Below, in pieces: positions 26,377 through 35,113 of a stretch of DNA of 64,000 nucleotides; positions within the stretch are counted from its first letter, which is position 1; each line of letters starts with the position of its first letter. The notes beneath the pieces are model-generated. The model saw only the letters and a program-made list of their open reading frames with translations, was not told the origin of the DNA and made no database searches. A program made the translations under genes and the position numbers. Source of the stretch: Paenibacillus phoenicis (GTDB lineage Bacteria; Bacillota; Bacilli; Paenibacillales; Paenibacillaceae); NCBI RefSeq assembly GCF_034718895.1, contig NZ_JAYERP010000001.1:3323501-3387500 (forward strand), written 5' to 3'.

Positions 26377-27354
26377 ATGCCGAACATCAAACAGATCGCA
26401 GAAGCCGCCGGCGTCTCGGTCACAACCGTGTCCCGGGTACTGAACGGCCACCCCTACGTCAGTTCAGCCAAGCGGGAGGCGGTTGAAGAAGCCATTCGCC
26501 GGCTCAACTATTCGCGGAACATGAACGCCGTCCATTTGATTAAAGGTATGACGCAAACCATCGGCGTGATCCTGCCGAACATCAACCATTACTATTTTGC
26601 CAGGATCATGGAAGGCGTCGCCAAACAGGCGTTGAAAAACAACTACCAGCTGATGCTGTGCCAGACCGGCTACCGCCCGAACGAGGAACGCAAGGTGCTG
26701 GAGATGCTTCGCAACAAGCAGATGGACGGGTTGATCATCTGTTCACGAGCCCTGTCCCTCCGCGATATCGAAGTCTTTGCCGACTACGGTCCGATCGCGT
26801 TATGCGAGCGGGTGAGCGGCCGCAACCTCTCCTCGGTGTATATCGATCACTATGCCAGCTTTCAAACCGCGATCCGTTATCTCTGGGAAAAAGGGAAACG
26901 CCGCATCGCGTTTACAATCTACCGCCGTAACAGCCCCAGCAGCCGCAGCCGTCTGAAGGCTTACACTGATACCCTGGCGGCCTTGGGCGGGCAAGCCCGG
27001 GAGGATTGGGTGCTGGACGGCTACCTCGATTGGGAGGATGGCGCGGCGCTGGTGGACCGGCTGCTCGCGATGAACGAGCGCCCGGACGCCTTGCTCATCA
27101 CCGGTGACCAAGTCGCCGCGGGGTTTATCCTCTCCGCACGCCTTCGCGGGATCGAGGTGCCGGGCGATTTCGCCGTCATCGGCTTCGATAACCAGCCGAT
27201 CTCCAGCTTGCTTGGGATTACGACGATTGATAACCGGTTGTCGGAGATCGGAGAACGGGCGTTTTCCATCGTCCACGCGCAAATTTCTGGCGGCGAAGGC
27301 CAACCCGTCTCGGAGGAGCTTAGCTTTCAGTTTATCGAGCGAAGCTCGGTGTGA
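26377..27354 (+). CDS. LacI/GalR family transcriptional regulator
   Basis: 325-residue repressor. The first 50 residues are a LacI helix-turn-helix (IKQIAEAAGVSVTTVSRVLNGHPYVS) with the hinge region MNAVHLIKGMTQTIGVILP. The remainder is a periplasmic-binding-protein-like sensor; 'DGLIICSRALSL' and 'RPDALLITGDQVAAGFILSARLRGIEVPGDFAVIGFDN' are typical core strands. The closing part has the usual 'ITTIDNRLSEIGERAF'. ATG 26377 follows GGAAGGAGCGG. No sugar operon is beside it, so its target is unclear apart from the palindrome in its own promoter. Confidence 0.92.
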   Translation: MPNIKQIAEAAGVSVTTVSRVLNGHPYVSSAKREAVEEAIRRLNYSRNMNAVHLIKGMTQTIGVILPNINHYYFARIMEGVAKQALKNNYQLMLCQTGYRPNEERKVLEMLRNKQMDGLIICSRALSLRDIEVFADYGPIALCERVSGRNLSSVYIDHYASFQTAIRYLWEKGKRRIAFTIYRRNSPSSRSRLKAYTDTLAALGGQAREDWVLDGYLDWEDGAALVDRLLAMNERPDALLITGDQVAAGFILSARLRGIEVPGDFAVIGFDNQPISSLLGITTIDNRLSEIGERAFSIVHAQISGGEGQPVSEELSFQFIERSSV

Positions 27355-27360
27355 AACAGA

Positions 27361-27397
27361 AAAAAGGAGCCAGCAGAGATCTGCAAGGCTCCTTTTT
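27361..27397. terminator. Bidirectional terminator between the lacI-like gene and glnS
   Basis: AAAAAGGAGCC pairs with GGCTCCTTTTT across a 15-base loop. It lies between two convergent genes and can serve both. Confidence 0.8.
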
Positions 27398-27426
27398 GTA
27401 CGCAGGGTTCTGCCGCCGTTAATGGC

Positions 27427-29196
27427 TTAGGCCTTCGGCAATTGGAACGAGCTTTTCAGCGACACGATACGGTTAAACACCGGTTGACCCGGCTTCGAAT
27501 ATTTCGTATCCACGTTAAAATACCCGTGCCGGAAGAATTGGAATTTATCCTGCGGCTTGGCATCCTTCATGTTAGGCTCTATGAATCCGTGAGCAATCGT
27601 CAGCGAGTTCGGGTTGATGAGATCGAGGAACGATTTCTCCTCGGCAGCTTCAGCGGCCGGTTCCGCAGCATCGCGCAGCTCCTCATCAACCAGGCCCTCC
27701 ACCGTTTCCTCCAACGCCACGTCTGCCGTCTTCTCCGCTTCCTCTTCCAGGATCAGCGGTTCGTACAACCGGAATTCGGCAGGTACCGCTTGAGTAGCCT
27801 CCACCCAGTGGATGGTGCCTTTCACTTTACGGCCGGTGAAGCCGGTGCCGCTCTTCGTTTCCGGATCATACGTGCAGTGGATCTCCACCACATTGCCGTC
27901 CGCATCCTTGATCACATCGTTGCATTTCACGAAGTAAGCATTTTTCAGACGGACTTCGTTGCCCGGGAACAAACGGAAATATTTGCTCGGCGGATTCTCC
28001 ATGAAGTCGTCCCGTTCGATGTATATCTCCCGCGAGAACGGAATTTTACGGCTGCCCATGTCCGGATTTTCAGGATTGTTCTCCGCATCCAGCCATTCGA
28101 TTTGTCCTTCTGGATAGTTGGTGATCACAACCTTCAGCGGGTCCAGCACCGCCATCGTCCGCGGAGCTTTCAATTTCAAATCCTCGCGGATAAAATGCTC
28201 CAGCATTTTCGGATCCACGTTCCCGAAATTTTTGGAAATCCCGGTTTCGTAGACGAACGCTTTGATCGCTTCCGGTGTATAGCCGCGGCGGCGCAGACCG
28301 GAAATCGTCGGCATCCGCGGATCGTCCCAACCGTCAACGATGCCTTCATCCACCAGCTTTTTCAGCTTCCGCTTGCTGGTCACCGTTTGCGTCAAATTCA
28401 ACCGGCCAAATTCGTATTGACGGGACACGTGCGGCATTTCCGTTTCGGCGATCGTCCAATCATAGAACGGGCGTTGATCCTCAAACTCGGTCGAGCATAA
28501 GGAATGGGTTATGCCCTCGATCGCATCCTCCAACGGATGAGCAAACGTGTACATCGGATAAATACACCATTTGTCGCCGGTGTTATGATGGGTTGCATGC
28601 ACGATCCGGTAAATGACAGGGTCACGCAGGTTGATGTTCGGCGACGCCATATCGATTTTCGCACGCAGCACCTTTTCCCCATCCTTAAACTCACCGTTCC
28701 GCATCCGTTCGAACAGGTCAAGGTTTTCCTCAACCGATCGGTCGCGATATGGGCTGTTTTTCCCCGGCTCGGTGAGCGTTCCGCGCATCTCGCGAATTTG
28801 GTCCGCACTGAGATCATCAACGTAAGCTTTGCCTTTCTTGATCAGCAGCACGGCACGATTATACATCTCTTCAAAATAATCCGACGCAAAATGCAGCTCT
28901 TCCCACTCGAAGCCCAGCCATTTCACGTCTTCCTTAATCGAGTTGACGTACTCTACATCTTCTTTAACCGGGTTGGTGTCGTCAAACCGCAGGTGTGTCC
29001 GTCCGCCGAACTCGTCCGCCAACGCGAAGTTGATCCAGATCGCTTTGGCGTGTCCGATATGTAGGTAACCGTTTGGTTCCGGCGGGAACCGCGTAACTAC
29101 GGTTTTCACCTTGCCGGATTTCAAATCTTCCGAAATGATGTTTTTAATAAAATTGGGAGGGGTGAAGTTGTTTTCCACGGGTATCAACCTTTCCAT
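27427..29196 (-). CDS. glnS: Glutaminyl-tRNA synthetase
   Basis: Class I aminoacyl-tRNA synthetase that charges tRNA-Gln directly. The 589-residue chain has the HIGH motif (46-49, in [15 protein letters not shown]), the GlnRS-specific FDDTNP segment, and a KMSKS-like VTSKRKL near residue 275. The C-terminal anticodon-binding beta barrels are interrupted by a ~38-residue Glu/Ala-rich insertion (484-521) not found in the E. coli enzyme. Bacillus lacks this gene and uses the GatCAB route, so its presence points to Paenibacillus-like ancestry. It has a single-gene layout. Confidence 0.96.
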   Translation of the reverse strand: MERLIPVENNFTPPNFIKNIISEDLKSGKVKTVVTRFPPEPNGYLHIGHAKAIWINFALADEFGGRTHLRFDDTNPVKEDVEYVNSIKEDVKWLGFEWEELHFASDYFEEMYNRAVLLIKKGKAYVDDLSADQIREMRGTLTEPGKNSPYRDRSVEENLDLFERMRNGEFKDGEKVLRAKIDMASPNINLRDPVIYRIVHATHHNTGDKWCIYPMYTFAHPLEDAIEGITHSLCSTEFEDQRPFYDWTIAETEMPHVSRQYEFGRLNLTQTVTSKRKLKKLVDEGIVDGWDDPRMPTISGLRRRGYTPEAIKAFVYETGISKNFGNVDPKMLEHFIREDLKLKAPRTMAVLDPLKVVITNYPEGQIEWLDAENNPENPDMGSRKIPFSREIYIERDDFMENPPSKYFRLFPGNEVRLKNAYFVKCNDVIKDADGNVVEIHCTYDPETKSGTGFTGRKVKGTIHWVEATQAVPAEFRLYEPLILEEEAEKTADVALEETVEGLVDEELRDAAEPAAEAAEEKSFLDLINPNSLTIAHGFIEPNMKDAKPQDKFQFFRHGYFNVDTKYSKPGQPVFNRIVSLKSSFQLPKA

Positions 29197-29311
29197 TCGA
29201 GTTCTTCCCCGAATTTTCTTCTTCTAAATATACCGATATCTTCCGAATAGTTCAATGCCTTAAGTACTAACGGACGCTTCACGCGCCGCGCTTGAATCGG
29301 GACTTCATCGG

Positions 29312-29803
29312 CTAAACCTTTCTCCACATTAATATATCGTCAACATACGTTCCGTTAATCAAAAATTCTTCAACAAGCCGGCCCTGTTCCACAAACCCGC
29401 AGTTTTTGTAAAAAGCGATGGCCCCTGGATTGCTGGCGAGCACGCGCAGCGACAACTTACGCACGCCCCGCTCGGCCGCCAACTTCACCAAGGCATCCAT
29501 CAGCACCCGCCCTATGCCCTGCCGCTGGTACTTCGGATGGATCGCGATGTTCAGCTCAAGCACATGTTGGTTGCTGGGCAGCGGGGTCGGCGGCTTAAAA
29601 CCGATATAGCCGCAGATCTCCTCGCCAATCCCAGCCACAATCTGGCTTCCCGGCGGGCAGCTCTGCAAATACTGCTCCCTCGACTCCCATTCCATTTTTT
29701 CCGCTGGCGTGTTGTTATAATCCCAGGTGATCTTGTCAATTTCTATTAAAGCGGCCGCATCACGCATTTCCGATAGACGCGTCCAGATTTCACGGTGATT
29801 CAT
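29312..29803 (-). CDS. GNAT family N-acetyltransferase
   Basis: 163-residue acetyltransferase. Motif A is HPKYQRQGIGRVLMDALV, followed by LRVLASNPGAIAFYKNCGF (motif B), so the acetyl-CoA site is complete. Residues 30-60 form the variable acceptor region. ATG 29803 was chosen since AAAGGA lies eight bases upstream, too close to the ATG three codons earlier. The gene follows the MFS gene at 29825 by 21 bases and is probably co-transcribed with it. The acceptor substrate is unknown. Confidence 0.85.
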   Translation of the reverse strand: MNHREIWTRLSEMRDAAALIEIDKITWDYNNTPAEKMEWESREQYLQSCPPGSQIVAGIGEEICGYIGFKPPTPLPSNQHVLELNIAIHPKYQRQGIGRVLMDALVKLAAERGVRKLSLRVLASNPGAIAFYKNCGFVEQGRLVEEFLINGTYVDDILMWRKV

Positions 29804-29824
29804 GAACTTCATCCTTTCTACTAC

Positions 29825-31048
29825 TCACTCAGCCAAACCCGACAGCTGCGGTCCACTCTCCCGGTTCACAGCGGCATGCACCAAGAAGGATACCACCGAT
29901 AGCGCCGCAATGCCCACTGCCAGCCAAGCGACCGGCGTAAGTCCGTTCCAGTCAAACAGCATGCCCATCGCATAAGGTCCAGCAACGCGGCCAGCCGCTC
30001 CCATCCCGCCAACCAAACCGAGGTAAAACGGCGCCGCCTTCCCTGTCCGGTCAGAGATAAACGACGGAATCGCCGGAGAGATCAGCATTTCGCCGAAGGT
30101 GGTGAGCACCATTGCCGCAACCATGCTCGGGTACGTATGAAAGCTTAAGATTGTAGCGTAACCCAGCATGTAGAATATGGCACTCGCCGTCATTTGGGCT
30201 TGCGGGGAACCGGCAAAGGTCCGCTTTATCCATAAAGTAAAAGGTTGCCCCACAAAAATCAATAAACCGTTCAGCGTCCAGAGAATACTATAATTCCACT
30301 CCGGCATGCCTTGGGAGATGATATACGGCGATACGCCGTTGTTCCAAATACAGTTCCCGAGCCAGAGAAAAAACGACCCCACGCCCATAAACAGGTAAAC
30401 AGGATACCAGCGTATCAGCGTCCAGACGCTTTGTCCTTCCACCGTTTTTTTGCGCTTCTGCACTTGCAGCTCGCCTTGAGTTTTTTGAACTTTGTTCAAA
30501 TAAAACCAAAAAAACAAGGCAAACCCCGCCGATGTGAGTCCATTCAAAATAAAACTGAGGTCATACGATATCTGTGCCAAAAACCCGCTGATCGCCGTCC
30601 CCAAAGCCACACCAATATTGTTGGCGACGTAAATGACATTAAACAGTTCCCCGCGCTGCTCGGCAAAACGAAAGCCGATAAACGCTTGGATGGCCGGCAT
30701 CGTCGTGGCATTAAAAAAACCAACCAGCAGCATCAGCAGCATAAACAAATGCCAATTCCCGCTTCCGTAGGGCAGCAGCATCAGGAATAGTGCCGTCAAA
30801 GCAAGACCGCCAACGATCAAGCGCTTGACGCCTAAACGATGGTACAGCGCTCCGCCCAGCAGCTGACCTGCAATCCCGCCGACGGACATGACGAGGATAA
30901 CCAGACCGGCATCTGTCACTGTCCGCCCCAGCACTTTAAACACGAACATCGTGACCAAAGGCCACATCAACGAACCGCCGGCCGAGCTGATCAAGCTTGC
31001 GATTAAAAACACCTTGACTTCCCGCGGATAAGACTGCAGCCATCTCAT
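29825..31048 (-). CDS. MFS transporter, drug-efflux type
   Basis: 407-residue permease with twelve hydrophobic helices. The N-terminal LISSAGGSLMWPLVTMFV, the loop motif YHRLGVKRLIVGG after helix 2 (position of the MFS motif A), and FNATTMPAIQAFIGFRFAEQRGELFNVIYVANNIGVALG fit the DHA1-like multidrug group. ATG 31048 follows GAGGGGGAA; a 24-codon upstream extension overlaps a terminator and was rejected. Substrate unknown. The GNAT gene behind it may modify or protect against the same compound, but this is speculation. Confidence 0.8.
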   Translation of the reverse strand: MRWLQSYPREVKVFLIASLISSAGGSLMWPLVTMFVFKVLGRTVTDAGLVILVMSVGGIAGQLLGGALYHRLGVKRLIVGGLALTALFLMLLPYGSGNWHLFMLLMLLVGFFNATTMPAIQAFIGFRFAEQRGELFNVIYVANNIGVALGTAISGFLAQISYDLSFILNGLTSAGFALFFWFYLNKVQKTQGELQVQKRKKTVEGQSVWTLIRWYPVYLFMGVGSFFLWLGNCIWNNGVSPYIISQGMPEWNYSILWTLNGLLIFVGQPFTLWIKRTFAGSPQAQMTASAIFYMLGYATILSFHTYPSMVAAMVLTTFGEMLISPAIPSFISDRTGKAAPFYLGLVGGMGAAGRVAGPYAMGMLFDWNGLTPVAWLAVGIAALSVVSFLVHAAVNRESGPQLSGLAE

Positions 31049-31084
31049 CGTTATTCCCCCTCTGCTGCAACAGTTACATATATA

Positions 31085-31112
31085 CAAAAAAGGAGGGCCA
31101 CCAGGGCCCCCC
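31085..31112 (-). terminator. Intrinsic terminator after the Mo oxidoreductase gene
   Basis: Minus strand GGGGGGCC, loop CTGGT, GGCCCTCC followed by six T residues, about 90 bases after the stop of the 31205 gene. Confidence 0.65.
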
Positions 31113-31204
31113 ACGATCAAATCAGATGGTTCGGCAAATTTTGCTTGTACAACGCCCAGATTATAATAGTATCGCCTAAAAGCGCAACTCAGGCAAGTAC
31201 ATAT

Positions 31205-33274
31205 CTATCGGCGCTTAACATCCACCACGGTGGAAAAGAATACCGCTCCGCCGCCCATATCAGCCAACCGGTCTGGGGTTAAGGCGTTCGCGCGCGTACG
31301 CTTCCCGTCCTCCTGCTGCCACCATAACCCTTGGCTGACCACCGTGCCCGGCAGCATCTTGTCGGTGACGGACGCCGTAACGTCGTAGCTGCCGCGGTCA
31401 TTCCACACCGTCACTTCGTCCCCATCAGCAATCCCGCGCGCAGCGGCATCGTCCGGATGAATTTGCAACACCGGACCTTTCTCCAGCGCCTTTAACTTCT
31501 CCACATTCCCAAACGTTGAGTTGAGGAAGCTGTGGTTTGGCGGGGAGATAAACATCAGCGGATACGGCGTGTCCTTGCCGGGACGGCGCTCACCGTCATA
31601 GCCTTCCACCAGCGGCACATACGTTGGTAACGGCGGTAGTCCTGCCCGCTCCAGCGTGGCGGAATACAGCTCGATCTTCCGCGACGGGGTCGGCAGATGG
31701 TCGAGCCAGGTTCGCTGCGGTTCCATGTTCAGCTTCACGAACCGCTGCTCCTTCAGCTTCTCCAGCGTCACGCCTTCCAGATACGGATTATGCTTGAAAT
31801 CCAAAGCCTGCCGGATCATATCCTCTTCCGTGTCGCGGAACGCATCGTCGTCAAACCCCATCGCGGCCGCCAACAGCTTAAACGTTTCGACGTTGCTTTT
31901 GCTTTCGCCCCGGGGAGCGATCACCGGCTCTTGAAGCTGGATATAATGATGCCAGTAAGAACCGTACAAGTCCGTATTTTCAAAAGAGGACGTCGCCGGC
32001 AACACAATATCCGCGTATTTGGTCGTGTCCGTCAAAAAGAGATCATGCACCACGGTGAACAGGTCCTCCCGTAGAAGACCTTGCTCCACCTTCCCTGTAT
32101 CCGGGGCTACAACCGCCGGATTGGCGCAGTAGACATACAAGGCGCGGATCGGCGGATCAAGCGTCAACAAGACGTCACCCAGCTGGTTCATGCTGACCGT
32201 ACGCGCGCCCGGGTTGGGCCGCAGATCGGGGCGCTCGAGCGCGGTCGCGTTCATCTTGCTGTAAGCGCCGTTGGATTTGTAGGCGCCGCCCCCCGGCACG
32301 AGCCACTGGCCGGTTAACGCCGGCAGGCAGCTGATCGTGCGGACCGTCATCCCGCCATTGTCGTGATGCTGCAGGCCGTTGCCGATATGAATGTAGGCGG
32401 GCGAAGTTTCGCCATACAGAACGGCCAGCTTCACGATCGACTCGGCCGGTACGCCGGTGATCGCCGCCACACGCTCCGGCGTGTACTGCTTCACGTGCTC
32501 ACGCAGCTCGGCATGGCCAACCGTATAGCGTTCCAAGAACGCTTCGTTCACCAGGCCACGTTCGAACAGCACGTGCATCATCCCAAGCGCCAACGCTGCG
32601 TCCGTGCCCGGATAAAGCGGGATAAACCAGTCGGCCCGCTGTCCTGTCCGGTTGCGGTGCACGTCGATGACGACGAGCTGTGCTCCCTGTTTGCGGGCTT
32701 TTTCGATCAGGGCAATCTGGTGCATGTTGGTGCTAACGAGGTTGCCGCCCCACACGATGATCAGCTTGGCCTTGACCGTCTCTTCCGGGCTCGTCCCGCC
32801 GCCAAATCCCATCGTATATCTCCATCCCGCAGTGCCCGCGGAATTGCATATGCCTTGTTGCAGCTGCGTCGCGCCCAAACGGTTGAAGAACCGCCGGTCC
32901 ATCCCATCGACGCTCAAGATCCCCATATTGCCGTAAAAACTGTACGGCAGGATCGACTCCGACCCATACTCCCGGATCAATCCCTTATAACGATCCGCGA
33001 TCTCTTGGATCGCTTCATCCCAGGTGATGCGTTCAAACTTCCCTTCCCCCTTGCGTCCAACGCGTTTCAGGGGATACAGCACCCGTTCGGGATGGTAGAC
33101 CCGCTCCGCCATATTGCGGACCTTGTTGCAGATCGCGCCTTGCGTAATCGGGTGATCGGGGTTGCCGGTCACCTTGACGATTTTTCCATTCTCTTTATGA
33201 AGCAGCAAGCTGCACGTATCGGGACAATCCAGCGGACAAACCGCAGGAAACACCCCGTTAGGTTCATGGATCAT
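31205..33274 (-). CDS. Molybdopterin-dependent oxidoreductase (DMSO reductase family, YyaE-like)
   Basis: 689-residue bis-MGD enzyme. The N-terminal cysteines C13, C17, C21 and C49 (CPLDCPDTC...AICNKV) bind a [4Fe-4S] cluster. C143 in QQGICNSAG is in the place expected for the Mo ligand, though family precedent is uncertain. The PF00384 core is followed by a molydop-binding domain (DDAAARGIADGDEVTVWNDRG, and a basic HxxN-like end). No Tat signal is present, so it acts in the cytoplasm, and no electron-transfer or membrane subunit is adjacent. Electron acceptor and substrate are unknown. ATG 33274 with AGGAGGGG was chosen; a 64-codon extension runs into repeat DNA. The TorD-like chaperone and moaA/mobA are nearby. 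Confidence 0.85.
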   Translation of the reverse strand: MIHEPNGVFPAVCPLDCPDTCSLLLHKENGKIVKVTGNPDHPITQGAICNKVRNMAERVYHPERVLYPLKRVGRKGEGKFERITWDEAIQEIADRYKGLIREYGSESILPYSFYGNMGILSVDGMDRRFFNRLGATQLQQGICNSAGTAGWRYTMGFGGGTSPEETVKAKLIIVWGGNLVSTNMHQIALIEKARKQGAQLVVIDVHRNRTGQRADWFIPLYPGTDAALALGMMHVLFERGLVNEAFLERYTVGHAELREHVKQYTPERVAAITGVPAESIVKLAVLYGETSPAYIHIGNGLQHHDNGGMTVRTISCLPALTGQWLVPGGGAYKSNGAYSKMNATALERPDLRPNPGARTVSMNQLGDVLLTLDPPIRALYVYCANPAVVAPDTGKVEQGLLREDLFTVVHDLFLTDTTKYADIVLPATSSFENTDLYGSYWHHYIQLQEPVIAPRGESKSNVETFKLLAAAMGFDDDAFRDTEEDMIRQALDFKHNPYLEGVTLEKLKEQRFVKLNMEPQRTWLDHLPTPSRKIELYSATLERAGLPPLPTYVPLVEGYDGERRPGKDTPYPLMFISPPNHSFLNSTFGNVEKLKALEKGPVLQIHPDDAAARGIADGDEVTVWNDRGSYDVTASVTDKMLPGTVVSQGLWWQQEDGKRTRANALTPDRLADMGGGAVFFSTVVDVKRR

Positions 33275-33479
33275 GTTCCACCCCTCCTGTCTGTAGCCTA
33301 TTGTAAGAATAAACGTCCCCGCCGTAAACCCCAAGACGGGAATTTCCTTATGGCGGGATGGTGTAATGCGAAATGGCGAGGTGGTAGGATGGTCAAGATG
33401 ACGGATGGCCGGATGGCAGGTTGGCAGGGCCGGGGGCCGATGCCGGAGTGTGGGGGTGTTCCGCACACCTCTTTACACG

Positions 33480-33620
33480 ATTATCCCCTTCGTTCAGGTG
33501 TATAACTTTGATTAATAATCCATCTTTACAAGTATCCCTTTCGTTCAGATATCCGTATTTGATTAGATATCCATCTTAGGTCGGTATCCATTTTGATCAG
33601 GTATCCGCTTTCTTCAGGTA
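33480..33620. repeat. Hairpin repeat copies passing into a degenerate 17-bp tandem array
   Basis: Core copies at 33480 and 33531 are 51 bp apart, as in arrays 1 and 2. The second continues into imperfect ~17-bp units of the form (A/G)TATCCnnnTTnnnTCAG up to about 33620. The rest of the 33275-33865 gap is low-complexity (GGATGG-rich at 33353-33430, an 8-bp GCTGGTTT tandem at 33729-33756) and ends with an inverted core copy at 33791-33810. No gene is supported in the gap. Confidence 0.6.
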
Positions 33621-33865
33621 TCTTTTCGGGAGGTAGAGATTCGAAGGAAGGGGCGGTTGATGAGAGTTAATGAGGTTAATAAAGATATGAAGGATGATGA
33701 GGGTAACTTTCTAGCCCATAGCTGATCGGCTGGTTTGCTGGTTAGCTGGTTTGCTGCTAGTCGAGGCTCACTTTTATCCTTACAAATTCTTTCTGATTCA
33801 TCGGGATAATGGTGTAAAAAGCGCTCCGGCAGACAGCAAACCCAGCCCAGCCCAACCAAACCGGT

Positions 33866-34699
33866 TTATCCGTGTTCTCTCGCCGCTACAGATGACGTAG
33901 CCAACTCAGTAACCTGTGCGTCTTTGGACCCTTTATCCTTCAGAAAAGCAGTCCAATACGCCGAAGCCACGAAGATGGCCCCGCCGGTCAAATTCCCCAG
34001 CCATACCGGCACAAAGTTACCCAAGTATTCGCCCCAGGAGTAATACCCTTCAAAGATCGCTGCGGGAATCAGGAACATATTCGCAACAACGTGCTGGAAG
34101 CCGATCGCGACAAAGGCCATCGTTGGGAACCAGATGCCCAAGATTTTACCGCTCATATTGTCTGCACCATAAGACAGCCAAACCGCCAAAGCAACCAGCC
34201 AGTTGCAGCCGATCCCGGACACAAACGCTTGCAGGAAGCTGTCGTCCAGCTTATGACCGGCCATATCGACCAGCTTCTCAAGATAAGGTCCGCTGGCTGT
34301 TAAGCCAACCACATGCCCGAAAAAATAAGCAACGAACAAAGCGCCAACGAAATTGCTCAAAGTGATGAGGACGAGATTTTTGCACACGTCACCAGTGGAA
34401 ATCCGCCCCGCCATCCGTGCTAACGGCACAGCCATCATATTGCCGGTCAACAGCTCACCGCCCGCCAGCAGCACGAGGATCAGCCCGATCGGGAAAACCG
34501 CAGCCCCAATGAAATTGGCGATACTGCCCCATTCCGCCGGAGCGCTGCTGATCACGCGAATATCAAGAAGGAAGCCAAGCGCGATAAACGCCCCGCCCAA
34601 AAAACCAAGAATCAATACGGTAAGCAGCGGATAATGTGCTTTTTTGACGCCATATTCCACGGATACTTCGGCAATTTGCGCAGGTTTTGAATAAGCCAT
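33866..34699 (-). CDS. Formate/nitrite transporter family channel (FNT)
   Basis: 277-residue pentameric channel protein of the FocA/NirC family, moving formate, nitrite or related monovalent acids. Six helices are apparent, with the GGAFIALGF segment, the LLAGGELLTGNMM signature, the NWLVALAVWL stretch and GFQHVVANMFLIPAAI with the central His that gates anion passage. ATG 34699 follows AAAGGAGA. A partly conserved Rex-like palindrome lies ~110 bases upstream (34811-34830); the B. subtilis relative ywcJ is Rex-controlled. Together with the NADH oxidase it suggests fermentative or microaerobic use. Confidence 0.9.
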   Translation of the reverse strand: MAYSKPAQIAEVSVEYGVKKAHYPLLTVLILGFLGGAFIALGFLLDIRVISSAPAEWGSIANFIGAAVFPIGLILVLLAGGELLTGNMMAVPLARMAGRISTGDVCKNLVLITLSNFVGALFVAYFFGHVVGLTASGPYLEKLVDMAGHKLDDSFLQAFVSGIGCNWLVALAVWLSYGADNMSGKILGIWFPTMAFVAIGFQHVVANMFLIPAAIFEGYYSWGEYLGNFVPVWLGNLTGGAIFVASAYWTAFLKDKGSKDAQVTELATSSVAAREHG

Positions 34700-34810
34700 G
34701 ATCCTGTCTCCTTTATATGTCACTTCTAAACGACACTTCACAGGTCATTCGTCGTTATTAAGACGTGTTTATTGTAGCGTGCGAGTCTACCTCGAAAAAA
34801 TAACATAGAT

Positions 34811-34830
34811 CACGTTAACGTTTTCACAAA
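34811..34830 (-). promoter_or_regulatory. Weak Rex-like site upstream of the FNT gene
   Basis: Minus strand TTTGTGAAAACGTTAACGTG keeps the TTGTGAA half-site of Rex (TTGTGAAnnnnTTCACAA) but only four of seven bases of the other half. Confidence 0.3.
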
Positions 34831-34853
34831 GCCGGTGTTGCATCATGAACACA

Positions 34854-34892
34854 AAAGACCCCTTCCGGAGCAATCCCGGAAAGGGTCTTTAA
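34854..34892 (-). terminator. Intrinsic terminator after the TetR remnant / NADH oxidase
   Basis: AAAGACCCTTTCCGGG and CCGGAAGGGGTCTTTTG form a strong stem with a short AT-rich loop on the minus strand. Confidence 0.7.
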
Positions 34893-34912
34893 CCTACACG
34901 TTAACCGTGCAT

Positions 34913-35113
34913 TTACTTGGATGGTGCGGCGATCCCGTCCAATATTAACTGCCATACGGCATCGAAATCTGCATCAATCCCTTCATTCGTCCATTGGCGG
35001 AAGTGCGCAGGATGATGAAAGTGCAGGAACGCCAGAAAGATGGCTCTTGCGGCTTCCTTTGGCTCCAGCGCTTTGAATTCTCCCGCACGAATGAACTCGC
35101 TGATATTTTTTTC
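34913..35113 (-). pseudogene. C-terminal remnant of a TetR-family regulator
   Basis: 66 codons in the same frame as the NADH oxidase gene, starting directly after its stop codon. The segment FKALEPKEAARAIFLAFLHF followed by a DFDAVWQLILDGI helix is the closing part of a TetR ligand domain. The DNA-binding domain and start codon are missing, and no ATG opens it. The simplest reading is a deletion that joined the end of a tetR gene to the end of the oxidase gene. The terminator at 34854 probably belonged to the lost regulator. Confidence 0.6.

Noticed and set aside
31205..33466. 64-codon N-terminal extension of the molybdenum oxidoreductase (possible signal peptide)
   Set aside because: It is translated from GGATGG-type repeat DNA, lacks a twin-arginine motif and signal-like core, and the internal ATG at 33274 has a good ribosome site.
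33614..33859. 81-codon minus-strand ORF
   Set aside because: It reads through an inverted hairpin-repeat copy and simple repeats, has no ribosome site, and gives a composition unlike a protein.
34811..34830. A confident Rex site at the FNT gene
   Set aside because: Only one half-site is well conserved, so it is listed as a weak candidate only.
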